Assembly (NCBI GenBank): GCA_008636095.1 | Contig: VSJD01000239.1 | Location: 1-10,000, forward strand | DNA from: Kiritimatiellota bacterium | GTDB lineage: Bacteria > Verrucomicrobiota > Kiritimatiellia > JAAZAB01 | DNA: 10,000 nucleotides | Direction: 5' to 3' | Shown here: positions 6,672 to 10,000 of the stretch, in pieces | Layout of the letters: every line of letters starts with the position of its first letter | Numbering within the stretch: position 1 is the first letter of the stretch | Notes under the pieces: model-generated | Databases searched by the model: none | Told to the model about the DNA's origin: nothing | What the model saw: the letters and a program-made list of their open reading frames with translations, nothing else | Translations under genes and position numbers: made by a program

Positions 6672-8302
6672 CGGCGTCCTATTCGCACACGAATTTGGCG
6701 GCTTGGATATTGCGCGCCTACGCTGAGCGGGCGGGCGCGCCCCGCGTTTTACGGGGCTGGCGCTGGCATGAAGCGGAAATGTCTCAGAACGATTCGTTGC
6801 ATACGGCCTTGATCCGCCTCGTGCGCCTGCGACCGGCCGTTCTGGCCACGACCGTTTATTTGTTCAACCGCGCGTTTCTGCTGTCGCTCCTGTCCCGTTT
6901 CAAGGCGCTGTGTCCCCGATGCCGTATCGTGGCGGGCGGCCCGGAATTCCTGGGCGACAACCGTGAGTTTTTCCGCCAATTCCCTTTTGTGGATGCCGTA
7001 ATACGAGGTGAAGGCGAGCAGGCTTTTGTCCAATGGCTGCAGTTGATGGACCAGCCCGAGCAACAGGCTGACATTCCCGGATTTTGTGGCTTGGTTGCTG
7101 GCCGTTATGTGGATAACGGGATGGCGGCAGGTGTCGAGCGCCTGGACGATATTCCCTCGCCGTACCCTAAGCACATGGATGGGTTTCGCAAGCCGTTCGT
7201 GCTTTTGGAAACCTCGCGGGGGTGTGCCAACCAGTGCGCGTTCTGCACCAGCGCCGGCGTTCCTGTCCGCACGGTTTCCGCAGATCGCATTCGTCGGGAC
7301 TTGCGGTTGATCAGCGCGCACGGCGTTCCGGAAGTACGCCTCGTGGACCGGACCTTCAATGACCGTCCCGTTCGCTGTCTTCCGCTTATCCGCATGTTTC
7401 GCGACAAGTTTAAGGGTCTGCGCTTTCATCTCGAAATAGATCCGGCCCGGATGACACCTGCGGTCCTGGATGAACTGGCGGCCGTTGTGCCCGGCCGGTT
7501 CCATCTCGAAGTTGGTGTTCAGAGCCTGAATCCGGCGGTTCTGCGCGCCCTGCGGCGACAAGGCACGGCCAGGCGTTTGCTGAAAGGAACGGCTCAGCTA
7601 TGCGCTCTCCGTAACCTAGAGGTGCACGTGGACTTGATTGCCGGTCTTCCGGGCGCTACGCTCGGAGACGTGTTTCATGACCTGAAAATTCTGATTCCGC
7701 TTAACCCGGGTGAGATCCAGGTTGAGGTGTTGAAACTACTGCCTGGCACCCGGTTGGCCCGGGAAAGAGATCACTGGCAGATGGTGGCCGCTCCCCAGCC
7801 GCCGTATGAAGTGTTGCAAACTTCAACGATGCGTGCCGAGGAAATGGATGCCGCGAGAAAACTATCGAACCTGGTGGATTGGTTCTTCAATGTTGCGGAA
7901 TTACGGCGGGTGATTCTGCTGGCGACCAAAATCATGCCGCGTTTCTGGGAGGATTTGGTTATGACCTGCGAGCGGATCCAGGAGTCACCGTTTGCGCCCA
8001 GCCTGGAAAACCGGTTCCGCCTGCTGGATGCTTTTTTCCGCGGCCGGAACGCCGGCAGCGACCGGGACTTGCTCCTCAGGCACGCGCTCCATTACGCCTG
8101 GCTCAAGCACGGTTTCAGTGCCCAGCATGGGATCTGCCGGGCTTCTCCCTGGAAAGGGCCCATTCCGGAATCGGCCGTCCTGGTTGAAGGGGAGGCCGCC
8201 GTGCGGCCCGCGCGCGTGTTTCGGGCGGACTTGGATCGGTCCTATTTGTTTGCATATGCGCGGGCGCGCCCGGCCGCCGCAGTGTATCAGTTGGAGGCCT
8301 AA
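6641..8302 (+). CDS. B12-binding-like/radical SAM protein with DUF4080-type C-terminus
   Basis: A 553-residue protein with an N-terminal cobalamin-binding-like fold at about residues 5-130, which ends in the GGPE (99-102) and IRGEGE (121-126) motifs typical of class B radical SAM proteins. A radical SAM domain follows from about 185, with the cluster motif CX3CX2C at Cys195/199/202 (RGCANQCAFC). VRLVDRTFN (232-240), HLEVGVQSLN (288-297) and DLIAGLPG (331-338) are typical of the group. The C-terminal 170 residues match what I recall of DUF4080. No DXHXXG cobalamin motif was seen, so cobalamin binding is uncertain. Reaction and substrate are unknown; many relatives are methyltransferases or tailoring enzymes. 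No clear ribosome binding site precedes the ATG at 6641. Its upstream region is a duplicated, repeat-rich spacer, so expression signals may have been rearranged. No partner gene is evident. Confidence 0.8.
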   Translation: MDRSLVFLSVTASYSHTNLAAWILRAYAERAGAPRVLRGWRWHEAEMSQNDSLHTALIRLVRLRPAVLATTVYLFNRAFLLSLLSRFKALCPRCRIVAGGPEFLGDNREFFRQFPFVDAVIRGEGEQAFVQWLQLMDQPEQQADIPGFCGLVAGRYVDNGMAAGVERLDDIPSPYPKHMDGFRKPFVLLETSRGCANQCAFCTSAGVPVRTVSADRIRRDLRLISAHGVPEVRLVDRTFNDRPVRCLPLIRMFRDKFKGLRFHLEIDPARMTPAVLDELAAVVPGRFHLEVGVQSLNPAVLRALRRQGTARRLLKGTAQLCALRNLEVHVDLIAGLPGATLGDVFHDLKILIPLNPGEIQVEVLKLLPGTRLARERDHWQMVAAPQPPYEVLQTSTMRAEEMDAARKLSNLVDWFFNVAELRRVILLATKIMPRFWEDLVMTCERIQESPFAPSLENRFRLLDAFFRGRNAGSDRDLLLRHALHYAWLKHGFSAQHGICRASPWKGPIPESAVLVEGEAAVRPARVFRADLDRSYLFAYARARPAAAVYQLEA

Positions 8303-8320
8303 TGCCGCTCGATAATCGGC

Positions 8321-8348
8321 TTGTTGGCCAATCCCGCCGTGCTATACT
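8321..8348 (+). promoter_or_regulatory. Candidate promoter for the four-helix-bundle gene
   Basis: TATACT (8343-8348) matches the -10 consensus at 5/6. The best -35 is a weak TTGTTG at 8321-8326, with a 16-bp spacer. It lies in the 94-bp gap after the radical SAM gene and would give a leader of about 40 nt containing AGGA at 8387-8390. Confidence 0.35.
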
Positions 8349-8396
8349 CGCCGCACTGACTGAGGGATAAAACGTATTCGTTGCATAGGAAACAAC

Positions 8397-9146
8397 ATGG
8401 CGAAAATCAGGCCCAGCGGAGGCTACCGCGACCTGCGCAGTTTCCAGATAGCAACCATCATTTATGATGCCACCTATTGGTTCTGTGAGCGCTTCCTTGA
8501 ACCGCGCTCGCGAATGAGTGACCAAATGGTGCAGGCCGCACGCAGTGGCCGGCAGAATATTGCCGAAGGCAGTCGCGCATCCGCCACCTCCTCCCAGACC
8601 GAACTTCGTCTGATGAACGTCGCACGTTCCAGCCTGGAGGAACTCCTGCTCGACTACGAAGACTTTCTGCGGCACCGCCGCCTGCAAAAATGGGCGCCGG
8701 ATGCTCCCGAAGCACTGGCCGTCCGGAGGATCGGGCACAATCATCCGTCCGATCTTTCCGATGAACAGCGCTACGCACTCTATGCCAAATGGCTTGATCA
8801 CGATGACCCGGCCATGCGCGCGAATGCTTTGCTGTGCCTGATCAACCAGGCCAACTACCTGCTCGACAAACAAATAGAGGCGTTGGAAGCGCAATTCATT
8901 GAAGAGGGCGGCTACAGCGAACAACTGGCCGTGGCGCGCCTGGCCGAGCGTAACCGCAGAAGAAACGATCATCAGTCGGATCCGTCCGATCGGTCTGATC
9001 GGGCGGATCGGACGGATCCCATTCCCTCTTGCCCAAAATGCGGCAAACCCATGGCCCTGCGCACGGCCCAAAAAGGCAAACAAACAGGAAAACAATTCTG
9101 GGGCTGTTCCGGTTACCCGGAATGCAAAGGTCTCGTGGACATTTGA
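8397..9146 (+). CDS. Four-helix-bundle (S23-like, 'suffix' type) protein with C-terminal topoisomerase-type zinc ribbon
   Basis: 249 residues in three parts. Residues about 10-185 are helical and carry the S23/four-helix-bundle signature (QMVQAARSGRQNIAEGS, 43-59), followed by a second helical part resembling the 'four helix bundle suffix domain' family. Residues about 192-209 are a Ser-Asp-Arg linker encoded by a 9-bp DNA repeat. Residues 211-249 are a C4 zinc ribbon of the bacterial topoisomerase I type: Cys212, Cys215, Cys237 and Cys243, with the typical FWGCSGYPECKG. S23-like bundles occur in rRNA intervening sequences and, as Avd, in diversity-generating retroelements, where they bind nucleic acid or a reverse transcriptase. 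The zinc ribbon also suggests nucleic-acid binding. No reverse transcriptase or rRNA gene is in the window. Start: ATG at 8397 with AGGA (8387-8390) six bases upstream. Function unknown. Confidence 0.8.
   Translation: MAKIRPSGGYRDLRSFQIATIIYDATYWFCERFLEPRSRMSDQMVQAARSGRQNIAEGSRASATSSQTELRLMNVARSSLEELLLDYEDFLRHRRLQKWAPDAPEALAVRRIGHNHPSDLSDEQRYALYAKWLDHDDPAMRANALLCLINQANYLLDKQIEALEAQFIEEGGYSEQLAVARLAERNRRRNDHQSDPSDRSDRADRTDPIPSCPKCGKPMALRTAQKGKQTGKQFWGCSGYPECKGLVDI
8978..9019. repeat. 9-bp repeat forming a perfect 14-bp stem inside the linker
   Basis: The arms 8978-8991 (GGATCCGTCCGATC) and 9006-9019 (GATCGGACGGATCC) are exact reverse complements around a 14-base loop. The region is also a 9-bp tandem repeat of the form GATCSGNCN, in frame, giving repeated Ser-Asp-Arg/Pro tripeptides. 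The element is 42 bases, a multiple of three, so it lengthens the linker without breaking the frame. Confidence 0.85.
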
Positions 9147-9148
9147 AT

Positions 9149-9172
9149 GATCCGTCAGATCCGGCCGATCTG
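9149..9172. repeat. Second copy of the 9-bp GATC repeat, just after the zinc-ribbon gene
   Basis: Units GATCCGTCA, GATCCGGCC and GATCTGAAA begin two bases after the stop of the four-helix/zinc-ribbon gene and run up to the ribosome binding site of the UroD-like remnant. They share the 9-bp period and GATCCG core with the linker repeat at 8978-9019, so they probably belong to the same repeat family. Confidence 0.65.
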
Positions 9173-9185
9173 AAAGGAACCAAGC

Positions 9186-9525
9186 ATGAACGATCGTGAG
9201 CGGTTTCTAAGAACGATGCGCTATGAACCTGTGGATCACCGGCCGTTACACCTGGTTGGCGCCCTGCGAGGTGGCCGCGGGAATGGATCCGGTGGCATTG
9301 CGCCGGACATTCGGCAAGTCCCTGCGCTTGTTTGGCGGGTTCGACAAGCGATTGGTGGCGCAGGGCAAAGCCGCAATCGACGCGGAATTCCGGCGGCTTC
9401 AGCCGGTCATCAAGGAGGGCGGGTATTTGCCGGCCATTGATCATTCCGTGTCGGCCGACATCTCCTGGGACAATTATCGCCACTTTGTTGACGCGGTACG
9501 GAAGGCGTCGGCCCAGATAGCGTGA
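9186..9525 (+). pseudogene. Uroporphyrinogen decarboxylase-like (MtaA/CmuA-type) gene remnant with large internal deletion
   Basis: The URO-D family includes heme-pathway UroD and corrinoid methyltransferases of about 340-370 residues. Here only the ends remain. The first frame gives the typical N-terminus MNDRERFLRTMRYEPVDHRP from the ATG at 9186, with AGGA at 9175-9178 as ribosome binding site. The C-terminus continues in the +1 frame from about 9256: CEVAAGMDPVALRRTFG, then GGFDKRL, EGGYLPAIDHSVSADISWDNY, ending at the TGA 9523-9525. This matches the last 90 or so residues of the family. The central 230 or so residues, including most of the barrel, are missing. The junction is between about 9240 and 9265 and is out of frame. 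No functional product is expected. Either an internal deletion with decay or, less likely, an assembly join. Confidence 0.8.
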
Positions 9526-9561
9526 CGATCGGGAGGCGCGCGTTCTGCTGGAATATTTTCT

Positions 9562-9621
9562 TTGCATGCATCACCGGTTTGATATGCTGAGCTTCTTGTT
9601 GTCCATAATCTTCAGCAGGAG
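9562..9621 (+). promoter_or_regulatory. Possible promoter and ribosome binding site of the thymidylate synthase-like gene
   Basis: The 105-bp gap before the last gene is AT-richer than its flanks. AGGAG (9617-9621) sits nine bases before the ATG and is a good ribosome binding site. Promoter choices are weak: TTGCAT (9562-9567) with TATGCT (9583-9588) at 15 bp, or TTGATA (9579-9584) with CATAAT (9604-9609) at 19 bp. Neither spacing is ideal. Confidence 0.35.
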
Positions 9622-9630
9622 AAAAAATTA

Positions 9631-10000
9631 ATGCAAAATATTCCCGTTCTTACGGTGTGCGAACAAACCCTGGCGCAAGCTTACGAGAAGGCGCTGATTG
9701 CCTTGTATGAACGCGGTATCGCCTTCCGCACACAGTACGACAAGCCGGGCGATCCCCCCAGCCTGGACTGCACCCTGAACATGACCATCCTGGATCCGCT
9801 GGCCGATCCGATGATTCACAAGGCCTTTCCCGGCGGCATCGAGGACCTGCACGAATATGTCATGGAAGTGCAGGGCGTCAAAGATCACTGGGTAAAGAAC
9901 CTGAACGATCCCACGGATACCCGCTGGGAATACACCTACCACGGTCGTCTGCAGAATTACGGCCAGTGGCGTGAAAAGCGCGACGGACAATCCATCTGGA
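9631..10000 (+). CDS. Probable divergent thymidylate synthase, 3' end outside window
   Basis: The first 123 residues of a protein that resembles the ThyA-fold thymidylate synthase/dCMP hydroxymethylase family in a divergent form. ThyA converts dUMP to dTMP with methylenetetrahydrofolate in the cytosol. Supporting segments are the early helix with GIAFRTQYDKPGDPP (29-43), a CTLNMTILDPLADPMIHKAFPGG stretch (47-69) and WEYTYHGRLQNYGQWR (99-114), which matches the conserved active-site approach region. The catalytic Cys and the Arg pair that bind dUMP lie beyond the window, so the call cannot be confirmed here. The ATG at 9631 is preceded by AGGAG at nine bases. It lies in the same direction as the pseudogene but has its own AT-rich leader, so it is probably transcribed separately. 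Confidence 0.65.
   Translation, partial: MQNIPVLTVCEQTLAQAYEKALIALYERGIAFRTQYDKPGDPPSLDCTLNMTILDPLADPMIHKAFPGGIEDLHEYVMEVQGVKDHWVKNLNDPTDTRWEYTYHGRLQNYGQWREKRDGQSIW

Noticed and set aside
8302..8323. Possible terminator hairpin after the radical SAM gene (GCCG...CGGC)
   Set aside because: The stem is only 4 bp and no T-run follows.
8115..9095. 326-residue minus-strand frame across two genes
   Set aside because: It runs antisense to the end of the radical SAM gene and most of the zinc-ribbon gene, including a repeat-encoded Ile-Arg-Pro run. No recognisable domain.

Overview
The window is GC-rich bacterial DNA, densely coded, with dispersed low-complexity repeats. It most resembles the Planctomycetes-Verrucomicrobia-Lentisphaerae/Kiritimatiellota group. 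That placement is an inference from several features together: a large GH20-like protein with a C-terminal CBM9-like domain, a sugar isomerase, a UroD-type methyltransferase remnant, a four-helix-bundle 'suffix' protein, and spacer DNA built of short-period repeats. No rRNA or marker gene fixes the taxonomy.

Layout. Bases 1-1991 (+) hold the 3' part of a lysine 2,3-aminomutase-type radical SAM gene (cut by the window edge, with an in-frame 18-bp tandem repeat) overlapping by 4 bp a sugar phosphate isomerase/epimerase-like TIM-barrel gene. Bases 2008-4941 (-) hold a convergent 977-residue glycoside-hydrolase-like gene. A 207-bp divergent spacer follows, with a good sigma70-like promoter embedded in an inverted repeat. 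It drives a LarA-type nickel-pincer racemase/epimerase gene (5149-6417, +). Next is a 223-bp spacer of 7-bp-periodic inverted repeats that also holds a decayed copy of the start of the following gene. That gene (6641-8302, +) is a cobalamin-binding-like/radical SAM protein with a DUF4080-type C-terminus. Then come a four-helix-bundle protein fused to a topoisomerase-type zinc ribbon (8397-9146, +), an internally deleted UroD-like pseudogene (9186-9525, +), and the 5' end of a probable divergent thymidylate synthase (9631 to the window end, +).

How the genes may work together. The GH-like gene and the larA-like gene are transcribed away from a shared control region, and the isomerase lies convergently next to the GH-like gene. 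Together they could form a small carbohydrate or hydroxy-acid utilisation locus (inference; substrates cannot be read from sequence). The aminomutase retains all the lysine-specific residues I could check. The right-hand third looks like housekeeping and orphan genes mixed with repeat-driven rearrangement.

No tRNA, rRNA, CRISPR array, transposase or intact mobile element was recognised. No gene-free stretch exceeds 300 bases. The most unusual material is the repeats: hairpin-forming units with paired base changes inside a coding frame, a perfect 14-bp stem inside the zinc-ribbon protein linker, and a duplicated gene start beside a heptad-repeat inverted pair.
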